Below are positions 1 to 8,999 of a DNA stretch of 64,000 nt, piece by piece. The notes beneath the pieces are model-generated. The model was not told where the DNA came from, did no database searches, and saw only the letters and a list, made by a program, of their open reading frames with translations. The DNA is from Meandrina meandrites. Its lineage: Eukaryota; Cnidaria; Anthozoa; Scleractinia; Meandrinidae. Numbering within the stretch: position 1 is the first letter of the stretch; each line of letters opens with the position of its first letter. Location of the stretch: NCBI GenBank assembly GCA_963693305.1, contig OY855906.1, forward strand, positions 16,376,661-16,440,660, in the 5' to 3' direction. Both the position numbers and the translations under genes were made by a program.

Positions 1-750
1 GTCCAGATCATTTTTTTTTGATGCGAGAAAAAATCTCTGAAGTGATGGGATGAAAAATAATAACGAAGAAATATTTTCTGCTGCTCACCTTCTTCACAAG
101 TTTTTATTCCCACGGTTGAGCAACTGCCAAAGATTTTGTCGCTTTTTCACGCAATCGATTCGTGTAGGCGAAATGAAATATCCCTAGTCGATTTTCAACA
201 TGGTTTTATAAAAGTGTGCACTGTCCTACAAACTTCTACGATAGGTAACTTTCAACGAAAGGTGGATGGTCAATATCACACACGTAAGATGCCCAGGTGA
301 AGCTTTTTCTGGGGTATGGCCGCCATTTTGGGCGACGTCGTCGTCGTCGTCGTCGTCGTCGTCGCTAGGCGCACGCGCCCGCGAGCCATGCCGCTAGCCA
401 CGATGACCATGAAAACTCAAACGCATGGTTTTCTCAATTTCTATCCTCGCACGGTAGTTATGGGGCTCCGCTCTGCGGCCCTTCGGGCCGCTGAAGAGCT
501 CCGCTATAAGCTACTTTTTTTGGAAATTTGGCTTTTAAATACAACACAAGTCAAGGAAGATCTATAGTGCATTTTCTTATATGTATTTCGATTTAATCTC
601 TAGGCCTAGAAACATCCAACAAGGAGATTTATAAAAACGGAGTCTTCGCCTTCTAATTCTTCGGTGTCTGAAACACTGACATAACAAAGCAATAGAGGAC
701 TGTCGAAACAGTATAAATAATAAAAGCGAGATGATGCTAGCAAGCACCCT
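1..750. other. No gene seen; contains a (GTC)n microsatellite
   Basis: About ten GTC/CGT triplets run from 335 to 365. They produce a poly-valine reading frame of about 80 codons that I do not believe is a gene. I see no splice-flanked exon, RNA gene or terminal repeat in the rest. Confidence 0.6.
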
Positions 751-752
751 CG

Positions 753-855
753 TAGCCTGCGTAGCTTGCGGGATTAGCGGGCACGAGTGAATTTTTCTAA
801 AAAAAACCCGGGTAAAAAGCACTCGCTCGCGAAATCCCGCCAGCTACGCAGGCTA
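753..855. mobile_element. 103-bp hairpin MITE, TAGCCTGCG-ended, 9-bp TSD
   Basis: The ends are inverted (TAGCCTGCGTAGC at the left and its complement at the right). They are flanked by near-identical 9-mers, GCACCCTCG at 744-752 and GCGCCCTCG at 856-864. The terminal TAGCCTGCG and the 9-bp duplication match the elements at 21801-24968 and 59082-59154, so I place it in the same Mutator-like group. The group assignment is inference. Confidence 0.65.
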
Positions 856-1849
856 GCGCCCTCGAATTATCCATTTTCGCATTTCGCGCCGAAAACAGTA
901 TGAAAGATTAATGACCTTGGTAAAGTATTAAGTCTGTGACGGCAAACCCCCCGGTAACGTATTCCCGCCGTGAGTTTACCTTGGTGTAATTTACCTTGGG
1001 AATGCTAGTTCGTTACAAACATTCCGGTATTTCCATTTTCAGCGTTTTCGTCGCAAGAAACATGTACTCTATTTTCTGACATTGTTCTTGGATCGTAGAA
1101 AGCGGGCAATAAATCACAAAAGAAATTGAAAACAGCGCAATTTAACGGTCGGCGCAAGAAGGTGGGGGACGAGTGCTTCGAGTAACGCTCAATTCCTCTT
1201 GCGTTCATTTGCGTCAAAAATAGAGAGGACGTTCTTTTTTGGTAAAAAAACATAAATAATATTTTGTTCTGTCATTTTGTTTTCCCGCCTGTTTTGTAAT
1301 TTTGTCTTCCCGCTTGTTTTGTCATTTTGTTTCCCGAGTGTTTTATCATTTCGTTTTCCCGCATGTTCGCCATTTTTATTTCTCGCATATGAAAAAAAGA
1401 AGACTTAAAATTATCCCAGCAAAATTTTCCCCGGTCTCTGCTTTCCCCATCCCCGGAAATGGTAAATCTTCTAAAAACACCTTTCTTTTTAGGGGCGCGA
1501 AAGTTGCAAGCGTAGATAACATACAAGCTTTTTACAGCCTAGAGAAACATTTCCTGTTATAATAGCTTTTTGGTAAAGTATATTTTAGCCTCTTTTTGTA
1601 TTAGCATTCTAATAAGGAGTACTATTTTTAATCTTAAATTTTAGTGTGATGTAAGTTTTAGATGCAGCGCACCTATAGATACCACAAGGCAATCTTCCAC
1701 CTGAATGACCCACCCTGTTTAAATAAAGTTTCATATACTTACTGTCGTAATGATTCAGTATACTCACCCGGTAATGAGCTAAAAGTGAGAAACGATACTG
1801 ATAAGAAACAATACTGAACGACTGCTGTGACCGTTTTTGGGTGTCCTCA
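856..1849. other. No gene seen; short minisatellite
   Basis: A degenerate array of about 30 bp per unit (TTTTGTCATTTTGTTTTCCCGC-like; 1265-1365) is the only structure noted. The small ORFs on both strands here overlap that array and resemble no family I know. Confidence 0.45.
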
Positions 1850-2236
1850 GTCACCAAACAGTTTCATTCTGATGTCGAATGCACGCTTGTCTGACTAGAG
1901 ACAAGAGATGTAGTCTCCCAGTGAATGTTGTGTAACCCCTTTTGAATGGTAGCTGTCAGCAGTCTGTAAGTGTTCTTCACCAAACACTTTCATTCTAATA
2001 TCATACGCGCGCTTTTTGGACTTCAGAGTGGAGATGTAGTTGCCCAGTGAATGTTGTGTAGCCCTTACTGAATGATAGCTCTCAGCCATCTCTGAATGTT
2101 CTTCACCAAACAGTTTCAGACTGATATCAAGTACAAGCTTGGATTCGGATCCAGAGCAGAGATGTAGTCGCCCAGTGAATGATGTGTAACACCCCTACTG
2201 AATGGTAGCTGTCAGCTGTCTCTGAATATCAGAGAC

Positions 2237-3030
2237 CAGGTCCGTAGGGTGGGGGGGTTCGAGGGGTTCGAACGAACCCCCTAAAATTTTTGAAGTCGGC
2301 ATTTTTGGGAAGTTGAAAAGATTGAAAAAAAATGTACACAAAACAATCAAAAGACTGTGACTAGTCGATTGCACGGACGACTACCTTCCGCCTTGCCAGG
2401 ATTATCGGAGAAAGCCGCAACATTTTGGCACTATAATGAGAAGTTCTAATCTTTTGGATTGGTTAATTGATGTCAGATAATTCATCATCATTCATCATCC
2501 TTTCAATTTCTTGTCCACTCATCCACCCTGTGTGTAATTTTAATATTTGTGTTTTGAAAACTGTCTAAATGCGCACACTCATTTCAGAACATTTCAGAAT
2601 TTTTTTTAGAATGATAATAGGCCATTTCCGAGTTGCCCTTTGCCTCAGTTTCAAAACGAGTCTACGTGCGAAACCATTGAAATGAAAATGAGTTTGATTT
2701 GCATGAAAATGGTCGTGAAGGTGAAACTCATTTTCATATGAATGGTTTCGCACGTAGACTCGTTTTAAAACAGAGGCAAAAAATAACTCGGAAATGGCCT
2801 ATTACTTTCGGAAGAGCTAATATTGAATGAAAAGGCACCCACCTCAGAAATGATGTCAAAATGCAGGAAATGGCACTTGAGAGAACCTAAATTTGCAAAA
2901 TTTCCTGGGGAGGCATGCCCCCAGACCCCCCTAGAGGCTCGCGCCTTTGGCGCTCGTGTTAGCGCCGGCTAAAAAATATCTCCCAAAAAATGAAAGAACC
3001 CCCCTCAACAGAATCCACCCTACGGGCCTG
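2237..3030. mobile_element. hAT-like MITE, CAGG...CCGTAGGGTGG ends
   Basis: The left end CAGGTCCGTAGGGTGG and right end CCACCCTACGGGCCTG are inverted copies with one mismatch. Just inside them lie G-rich GAACCCCC motifs, also inverted. A clean target duplication could not be fixed. The element sits inside the TPR pseudogene and carries another MITE (2617-2803), so it is the older insertion of the two. Confidence 0.6.
2617..2803. mobile_element. Palindromic MITE, GGCCATTTCCGAGTT family, copy 1
   Basis: This element of about 187 bp is nearly all stem. Arms begin AATAGGCCATTTCCGAG and end with its complement, with an inner palindrome around GAAACCATT/AATGGTTTC. Near-identical copies lie at 17845-18032 and 30625-30812. 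ORFs of 60-80 codons predicted across these copies are artefacts of the palindrome. Confidence 0.85.
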
Positions 3031-3120
3031 GAGACAGTATATCAATATCCTTCACCAAACAGTGTCCATCTGATATAAAGCGCTTGCTTCTTGGAATTAA
3101 GAGCGGACGAAAATGGAGAT

Positions 3121-3370
3121 TTACGGAAAATTAAAGGTGGCTTAAATCTCCTTAAAGCTGGTCATCCAACTTTACGCCATCAATTAAAGGTTCTTAAAGG
3201 TGGTTAAACCTGACATTTACGCTACCGTGCGTAAACCTGGTGTAAATGTGGCTTAAATGTTTCAATATCTTTAAGCCAGCTTTAGACATGAGTGTAAAGC
3301 TGGTTTAAAGGTCAGCTTTAAAAAATGTAAAGGTCTCGTAAAGCTGATTAAATTCCAAATTTACGACAGC
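3121..3370. repeat. Degenerate TTAAAG(G/C)TGG-type simple repeat
   Basis: Short variable units around AAAGGTGG, TAAAGCTGG and TTTAAAG recur across 250 bp with no fixed period. TPR-derived sequence flanks both sides, so this is an expansion or insertion within the pseudogene. Confidence 0.5.
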
Positions 3371-3964
3371 TCTACTTCAGCTTTACACCGCAGTAAAGTT
3401 ATGTTTTTATGCTGTGTTTGTAGTCGGCAAGTTAATGTTGTTTGTGTTACACCTACTGAATGGTAGCTGTAAGTGGTCGTTGGAAGTTTTTTTTTACCAA
3501 ACAGTCTCAGTATGATATCACGTGAACACTTCTCATAGGCAAGAGTAGAGTTGTAGTCTCCTAGTGAATGTTGTGTAACCCTCACTTCATGGTTGTTGTT
3601 AGTCATGCTCACCAAACAGTTTTCAGTCTGATTTCAAGTGCACCCGTTTTGGACTCGAGAGCAGAGTTGTAGTCTCCAATTGAATGTTGTGTAACCCCCA
3701 CTGAAAGATAGCTGTTCGCAGTCTCTGAATGGTTTTCACCAAATAGTTTCCGTCTGATATCAAGTTCATGATTCTTGGGCTCAAGAACGGAGATGTAGTC
3801 GCCCAGTGAATGTTGTGTAACCCCTACTTTATGGAAGCTGTCAGCAGTCTTTCGATGTTCTTCACCAAACAGCCTCAGTCTGATGTCGAGTACACGCTTC
3901 TCTGAATAAAAAGCTTCTGAGCAGTCCCCTCTCCTGTGTTGAATGACGGCTTGGTCTTAATAGA

Positions 3965-4215
3965 TGTCTGGAAAAATCGAATAGCACATAGTCGCGAATA
4001 GTACGAATAGTCGCGAATAGTATGTGATAAGTCATCCATGTCCAATATACACGACCTGATACGAGTCGTAATAGTAGTTGAATAGTAGCGAATAGTAGTT
4101 GAATAGTGGCGAATAGTAACGAAAAGTGACAAATACTATAGTTCCAAATACTAACGAATAGTTGCAAATAGTGACGAATAGTCCTAAATAGCGACGATAA
4201 CGAATAGTGACAATT
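3965..4215. repeat. Minisatellite of CGAATAGT units
   Basis: About twenty imperfect units of 10-13 bp containing (G)CGAATAGT or AATAGTAG. They generate two overlapping false ORFs on the minus strand (85 and 101 codons). Confidence 0.7.
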
Positions 4216-4399
4216 CGAGACCAGAATACTCTCTACTACTGATCAAAGTCAATATCTTACATTGATCTTACACTTTAGCATATACCACGCACAAAGAAAG
4301 GGGGCAGCTATTTTTTCCTAATTTGGAATGCCCCTTCTTTGTAATCCTCTGCACCCTTAGCGAATTGCAACTGTCAGGTTGAGTTTAAGACGAAACAAA

Positions 4400-5050
4400 A
4401 CTACCTGGTAGAAACTAGCCTATGAGCCTGAGAACTTTACAAAAACAAAAGAAACAAGACATCAATACATCAAAAAGAATTATAAAAGAACCGTCATTTT
4501 GTAAAATTATAGAACGAAAACAAACTTAGCACCAAAACGAGGCTATACCTTGTGGTTTAACGTTTTAACACTGAAATCACAAATTACACAAAAATATTGA
4601 AAAGAGACACGAGACAGCCCAAAGGGCCTTTGATTGAGAATGTTGTAGAGTATGCTGCCAATAAGGAACATTTTCACTTTTGCGGTGTCTAATAAATCAG
4701 GACTAAAATTTTCAAAATTAAAATATTCGGATATTTTCATAAGATTAGAGTGAAAACTATTTCTACCAGCGGTGTGAAGATCTGATGAAATTAAAAAAGA
4801 TTGTGTAACAAGAGAATCCGGTTGCTCCTTTTGGAGGTATAAGAAGTAGCTGAGGATTCTTTGATTAATGGCAATAATTAGAGGAAATCGACCAAGTTCA
4901 GCTCTGCGTGCAACATTAGAAGCCTTATTACTAACTTCAAGATAACGTTTACAAAACTGTAGATGTGTTCGTACAATTTGTGAACCATCCCAGGCCTTAA
5001 AATCAGATTTCACATAATCACCCCAAATTTCACTATTATAGAGCAAAATT
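4400..5050 (-). pseudogene. LINE reverse-transcriptase C-terminus, 3' half (split by DIRS element)
   Basis: The minus-strand ORF 5046-4543 encodes 167 residues beginning LYNSEIWGDY, with ELGRFPL further in. This is the pattern after the RT core of non-LTR retrotransposons (PILLYGSEIWG...ELGRFPL). It continues in the same frame from the fragment at 10275-10051, across the DIRS insertion. Downstream to about 4400 is A-rich on the element strand, consistent with a 3' UTR. Only the last part of the polyprotein is present; no endonuclease or RT palm is here. The exact LINE clade (CR1/L2/I-like) is not resolved. Confidence 0.75.
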
Positions 5051-5163
5051 TATAAGTTAAACGAGACTTACCTGTAAGTTGACGTTTGACTGTAATTCTA
5101 TGAGATACCAGTCACGAACTAGGGAGTCACGTGAGATATGTGCGAGTAGCCCGAGCGATCAGT
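5047..5163 (-). repeat. DIRS right inverted terminal repeat
   Basis: Positions 5125-5163 are an exact 39-bp inverted match to 9982-10020 in the left ITR. The outer part is similar but diverged (GAACTAGGGAGTCACG here, against the CTCACTAGTGAGTCACG reading of the left end). The terminal AATT is at 5047-5050. Confidence 0.9.
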
Positions 5164-5250
5164 CTTTAAAGCAGGCGAGTGATTGCAAATGATAATGGGT
5201 GGGAAATAACTAGAAAGAATAAGCTACATAACCCCAGTGAAGAGGTAGGG

Positions 5251-5379
5251 CACGTGACTCCCTAGTTCGTGACTGGTATCTCATAGAATTACAGTCAAAC
5301 TTCAACTTACAGGTAGGTCTCGTTTAACTTATAAATTCTATTTCGACACCAGTCCTACTCACTAGTGAGTCACGTGAGA
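5251..5379 (-). repeat. DIRS internal complementary region (ICR)
   Basis: Positions 5251-5337 are the inverted complement of the outer right ITR (5047-5131) with about two mismatches. Positions 5334-5379 are the exact inverted complement of the outer left ITR (10009-10054). The two halves meet at AATT, so the ICR holds both element ends side by side. In DIRS1 this region is proposed to template the joining of the ends during circle formation. Confidence 0.92.
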
Positions 5380-5623
5380 CTTTAAAGCGTGCAATCAGGA
5401 GCAGACAAAATAAACATAAATAGCTTTATTTGCCAAAAAGATGTGTACAGACAACTACAGCACATGGCTTGTCGGTCTATGGTGCACAGAAATGCACAAA
5501 AAGAAAAGCAGTAAACATTAAACTGCTGCCTGTCCAACGAAATCTGCCTATAGCAGGTAGTAAACAAACACAACAACATGTGGTAATAAGCAGTTGATTA
5601 CAGTGAAAACATCTGTAACAATT

Positions 5624-6751
5624 CTATGTGTGGAAGTTTTCCAACAGGAGCTGTCCATAAGCTTTACTTGCTGGGACAATGGGTTTCTTGTAGAATTTTC
5701 CAAAGGTTGTGGCATTTGACCAGCCTGCATTGTCCATGATAGTAGATAAAGGAATCTTGCACACTGCAGCGGCAGATGTAGAAGCTGCCCTGGTGCTATG
5801 TCCTTTAAAGACCGAGGTATCTATTCCGGACTTTTCAAGAACTGTTTTTAGCCATCGGGAAATCGTGTCAGTTGAAACTGGTTTGTGAGGCTTTTGGAAA
5901 CTCACTAGCAGCTGGTCACCCCCTTTCCTAAGTTCACTTGTCCTTTTAACATATTCTGATAGGCAAACAATAGGACACAAACGGTTGTCTGGCGAGTAAG
6001 CTGTGAATGTTAATGCTGACACATGCTTTCCTGGTCGAGAGGTCTTCAAAAGTTTGTGAATGGTGAACACACAGCTATCATGTTTCAATACCATACTGCT
6101 GACAGAAAGCAAATGCAGTGTCTGACATCTCTGCCCAGACAACAATGCTAAAAGCATTGTAGTTTTGAAGGTGAGATCCTTCAAAGTCAAATCCTGAGGT
6201 GGGTGAAGGCTTGACAAGTACGTTAGGACAGTATTGACATCCCAAATGTTCTTATATTTTGGTAAAGAAGGCTTCAATTCAAACACACCTTTGAGAAAAC
6301 GACACACCATGGGGTGGGCGCCAAATGAGGTATTGTTAGGCAAGGTAACAATGGATGAGACAGCACTCCTTGCAGTGTTGATGGCACTGTATCCTATACC
6401 AGAATCATATAGTTCAGCAAGGAAATTGATTCCATTTTCTACAGAGGGACAAATTGGATCAATGCCCCTTGAACTACAGTAGCGCCTCCATTTCTGAAGG
6501 TAAGTAGCATATTGCTTTCTAGTGCCTGACCTCCAGGATTGTTCCATGACTGTGGTAGCTGTCGTCGAAAGACCTTTGCCATTGAGGTATCTCCGGACAA
6601 GTGACATAGAATCAGACACAGTTTGTTGTGAAGTGGGTGGAGTTCCTGTGGGTTGCTGGGTAGAAACAGAGTGTCTCTGTCCTTTGGAAGTTGTACTGGT
6701 AGTTGGATTAACATCTGCATTAACTTGGGCCACCATGGTTGAGTTGGCCAC
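5624..6751 (-). CDS. DIRS tyrosine recombinase (integrase), 375 aa, intact
   Basis: It catalyses site-specific strand exchange to integrate the circular DNA copy. The N-terminal 50 residues are Ser/Thr-rich and low-complexity. Residues about 65-165 form the core-binding (SAM-like) domain (WRSGTRKQYATYLQKWRRYC). The catalytic domain has Arg208 (LLSGQRCQTL), His318 and Arg321 (GHSTRAAS), the GW at 343-344 and nucleophile Tyr354 (GKFYKK). The R-H-R-Y set is therefore complete. The ORF starts inside the RNase H ORF, overlapping it by about 310 bp in another frame, a common DIRS arrangement; the first Met of the ORF is assumed as start. It ends about 240 bp before the ICR. This is the only full-length protein of the element that looks undamaged. 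Confidence 0.92.
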   Translation of the reverse strand: MANSTMVAQVNADVNPTTSTTSKGQRHSVSTQQPTGTPPTSQQTVSDSMSLVRRYLNGKGLSTTATTVMEQSWRSGTRKQYATYLQKWRRYCSSRGIDPICPSVENGINFLAELYDSGIGYSAINTARSAVSSIVTLPNNTSFGAHPMVCRFLKGVFELKPSLPKYKNIWDVNTVLTYLSSLHPPQDLTLKDLTFKTTMLLALLSGQRCQTLHLLSVSSMVLKHDSCVFTIHKLLKTSRPGKHVSALTFTAYSPDNRLCPIVCLSEYVKRTSELRKGGDQLLVSFQKPHKPVSTDTISRWLKTVLEKSGIDTSVFKGHSTRAASTSAAAVCKIPLSTIMDNAGWSNATTFGKFYKKPIVPASKAYGQLLLENFHT

Positions 6752-7371
6752 TTTGGTACAAGTAGGAGCCCTGTTGCTTTGTCTTCTTGAATCTTCTGGA
6801 GAACTCTTGTTATCAGACTAAAAGGTGGAAAGGCATAAAATAAGTGATGCTGCCACGACATGTGAAAAGCATTAATAGCAAAAGCTCCTGGGTCTGCACG
6901 ATAAGAGACATAGGGTGTGATCTGGCAATTGATCCTGGAGGCAAATAGGTCAATGTTCGGAGTAACATTGAGCTTGGTGCAAGCATTTGCGAATAGGGTT
7001 TTCTTTAAACACCATTCAGTACACCTCCTAAATGTGCGTGACTCTTTGTCTGCCTCGACATTTTCACACCCTGGTATACGAGCCATAGTTAGCCATATAT
7101 GTTGCCCAATACACCAATCCCATATATCTTTTGTCAGCTTATTTAGTTTAGGGGAGTGGCTTGTACCCATCTGGTTAATGGTAGATTCTGTGGTTGTATT
7201 ATCAACCATGACCTTGACATGTTTGCCATGAGTCAAGATACGGAATGATTTTAAGGCAAACAGGACAGCTAACATTTCAAGAAAATTTATGTTCTTTAGC
7301 TTCCTCAGCTGTCCAGAGTCCTCCAGTTGAAGAATCACTGGTTGCTGCACCCCACCCTTGTTTTGAGGCAT
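6439..7371 (-). pseudogene. DIRS RNase H C-terminal part plus DIRS-conserved domain (frameshifted off RT)
   Basis: From about residue 27 the frame continues the RNase H fold begun in the RT ORF: NFLEMLAVLFAL carries the second acidic residue, VMVDNTTT the third and ENVEADKESR the fourth. Downstream is the domain typical of DIRS-like elements (NIDLFASRINCQ, then HLFYAFPPFSLITRVLQK), which some authors compare with Dam-type methyltransferases; I see no proof of that activity. The first 26 codons belong to another frame and are not part of the protein. The frame break against RT is near 7283-7290, where a short indel is the simplest explanation. The C-terminal part overlaps the start of the recombinase ORF. 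Confidence 0.85.
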
Positions 7372-8554
7372 CAGAAGTTATAGTAATATCTACTTCTCCT
7401 CGATTTATCGGGTTCGATGCAGACTCAATGGAGTCAATCCACCACTTAAGCTCTTCCCTTCCTTGGCTGGATATGCACATTTTGGCATCGAAGTTCCATT
7501 TGCTAGTTTTAAGAGCTGTGGTTTTGTCTCGTTCTAAATAGCGGTAGTGGAGAGGCCCATAGGCAACGCCAGGGAAACTTGACACTATAAGCCCCAGGAC
7601 CTTGGCTACTTCCCTAATAGTAGGATTTTTGCAGTTAAACAGGTCAGTAGCTGCCTGTTTTAGCTTAAGAGCCTTCTCAGGGGTAAGGCACACTAGCATG
7701 GAAACCGAGTCTAGAATGAAACCCAAAAATACCAGCTTTTGAGTTGGGATGAACACCGACTTTTCAGGGTGTACTACAAATCCCAAAGTATCCAATAGTT
7801 TGACTGTGTCAACAACATTTTTTGCACAATCATCCCAGACTGGCCCCATTAACCAAGAGTCATCTATATACCCTGAGGAAAAGTGACCAAGCTGTCGCAG
7901 GGTGGCAAATACTGGTTTCATTAGCTTAGTAAATTTTCTGGGACAGAAAGCCAACCCATTGGGAAAACATGTAAACTTAAATAACATGTTGTTCCATTCA
8001 AATTTGAGGTACTTTTGGTGTGGCTTTGCAATAGGGACCGAATAATAAGCGTCCTTTAAATCAACTGACGCCATGTAACAATTTGGGGTCATGAGCCTAA
8101 TTGCTGTCCAGACTGAATCCATTTTGAAATGTTGGTATTCAACATGCTGGTTAAAGCTTTTCAAATTTAAGATCAATCGATATGATCCATCTTTTTTATT
8201 TGCCACAAAAATTGGCGAAATATATTTCCCACTTTCATGTTGGGTGGGTACAATGACACCTTTGTCAAGCAATTTTTGAATTTCAGCTTCTATAATCAGT
8301 GAGTCACTGATGTTGAATGTTTTCCTTTTAGGGCCCAAGTTCTTTGTGGGCTGTGTGGAAAATTCAATATACTGACCCTTAACACAATTAAGGACTTCTG
8401 AGTCAGAAGTTATTTCCTTCCATTTGTCAAGGAAACTTGCCAGTTGGCCACCCTTGAAGCTTTGCACTTTGTTAGCAAAATACTGTTTTATATTGGTCTC
8501 AAACAACAAAAGATTATTTACCTGTAAGTTATCAAGTGTGTCAGCGGAAATCAT
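7277..8554 (-). CDS. DIRS reverse transcriptase with start of RNase H
   Basis: The RT palm is clear: KKDGSYRLILNLKSFNQ, SVDLKDAYYSVP (catalytic Asp), FPNGLAFCPRKFTK and the YIDD box in SSGYIDDSWLMG, followed by FLGFILDS. The ORF then enters RNase H (ITSDASKQGWGA, first acidic residue) and stops after EEAKEHKFS because of the frameshift. The open frame runs up to 8683, but sequence above 8599 is inserted palindrome. I take the native start as the ATG at 8554-8552, whose bases overlap a TGA in the expected gag frame. This is a retroelement polymerase, not a cellular gene, and is probably inactive in this copy. Confidence 0.9.
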   Translation of the reverse strand: MISADTLDNLQVNNLLLFETNIKQYFANKVQSFKGGQLASFLDKWKEITSDSEVLNCVKGQYIEFSTQPTKNLGPKRKTFNISDSLIIEAEIQKLLDKGVIVPTQHESGKYISPIFVANKKDGSYRLILNLKSFNQHVEYQHFKMDSVWTAIRLMTPNCYMASVDLKDAYYSVPIAKPHQKYLKFEWNNMLFKFTCFPNGLAFCPRKFTKLMKPVFATLRQLGHFSSGYIDDSWLMGPVWDDCAKNVVDTVKLLDTLGFVVHPEKSVFIPTQKLVFLGFILDSVSMLVCLTPEKALKLKQAATDLFNCKNPTIREVAKVLGLIVSSFPGVAYGPLHYRYLERDKTTALKTSKWNFDAKMCISSQGREELKWWIDSIESASNPINRGEVDITITSDASKQGWGAATSDSSTGGLWTAEEAKEHKFS

Positions 8555-8599
8555 TGCTGCTTCTTTCCCTGGTCCTGGGATCGGAAGAAGGGTTTTGGC

Positions 8600-8823
8600 G
8601 GCATATACTTCATGGTAACACAACATGGCCGCCAACAATGAAAACATATAGTCACCCAACCACAAAATGAATGCTAACCGCAAGCAAATTGCAGTAAATA
8701 AATGTTAACTGCAAGCAAACTACAGCAACTGCAATTTGCTTGCGGTTAGCATTCATTTTGTGGTTGGGTGACTATATGTTTTCATTGTTGGCGGCCATGT
8801 TGTGTTACCATGAAGTATATGCC
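8600..8823. mobile_element. Perfect 96-bp-armed palindrome (foldback MITE) inside DIRS
   Basis: Arms 8600-8695 and 8728-8823 are exact inverted copies around a 32-bp spacer. They start GGCATATACTTCATGG. The end of the arm occurs a third time at 8990-9016, beyond the inverted gag segment. GTTTTGGC at 8592-8599 and its complement GCCAAAAC at 8982-8989 look like an 8-bp target duplication once the intervening piece is turned back, which suggests a hAT-like element. The same first 28 residues open false ORFs on both strands. Confidence 0.85.
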
Positions 8824-8989
8824 CAGCTGAATAATATACGAGCATCCAACAGGGTAAGCACCACAGCAGTTGGGAATCGCCACAAAAACACGAAGGGACA
8901 CCCTTCACGGAACTACCAAAAATCTGATCGGCGAAACAAGCCTTTTTTAGCCAAAGGTCGTCAGTGGAACTCGAAGCAACCGCCAAAAC
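8824..8989 (+). pseudogene. Inverted C-terminal segment of DIRS gag
   Basis: The plus strand encodes a basic, Lys/Arg/Asn-rich stretch (GNRHKNTKG, NKPFLAKGRQWNSKQPPK) like the nucleic-acid-binding C-terminus expected of gag, yet the rest of gag is on the minus strand. Its left edge (CCCAGCTG) and right edge (CCGCCAAAAC) fit the cut ends of gag at 9017 and of the gag/RT junction at 8599. It is therefore a 166-bp inversion bounded by inverted copies of the palindrome end. Confidence 0.8.
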
Positions 8990-8999
8990 GGCATATACT

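Larger units (their letters stand above)
1850..3905 (-). pseudogene. Decayed TPR-repeat gene (nephrocystin-3/kinesin-light-chain-like TPRs), interrupted
   Basis: Reading the minus strand, about 1850-2230, 3040-3125 and 3400-3905 encode repeated units of roughly 40 residues around SYHSVGVTQHSLGDY and DIRMKVFGEEH, the helix pattern of TPR repeats in nephrocystin-3-like proteins. The units are repeatedly broken by stops and frameshifts; the longest open stretch is 64 codons (1895-2089). A hAT-like MITE (2237-3030) and a block of simple AAAGGTGG-like repeats (3121-3370) separate the three parts. TPRs mediate protein-protein contacts, and in cnidarians such arrays often belong to NB-ARC-type receptors, but no nucleotide-binding domain is present here. 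I regard it as a dead copy. Confidence 0.6.

Noticed and set aside
316..567. 83-codon ORF with poly-valine
   Set aside because: Translation of a GTC microsatellite; no conserved sequence after it.
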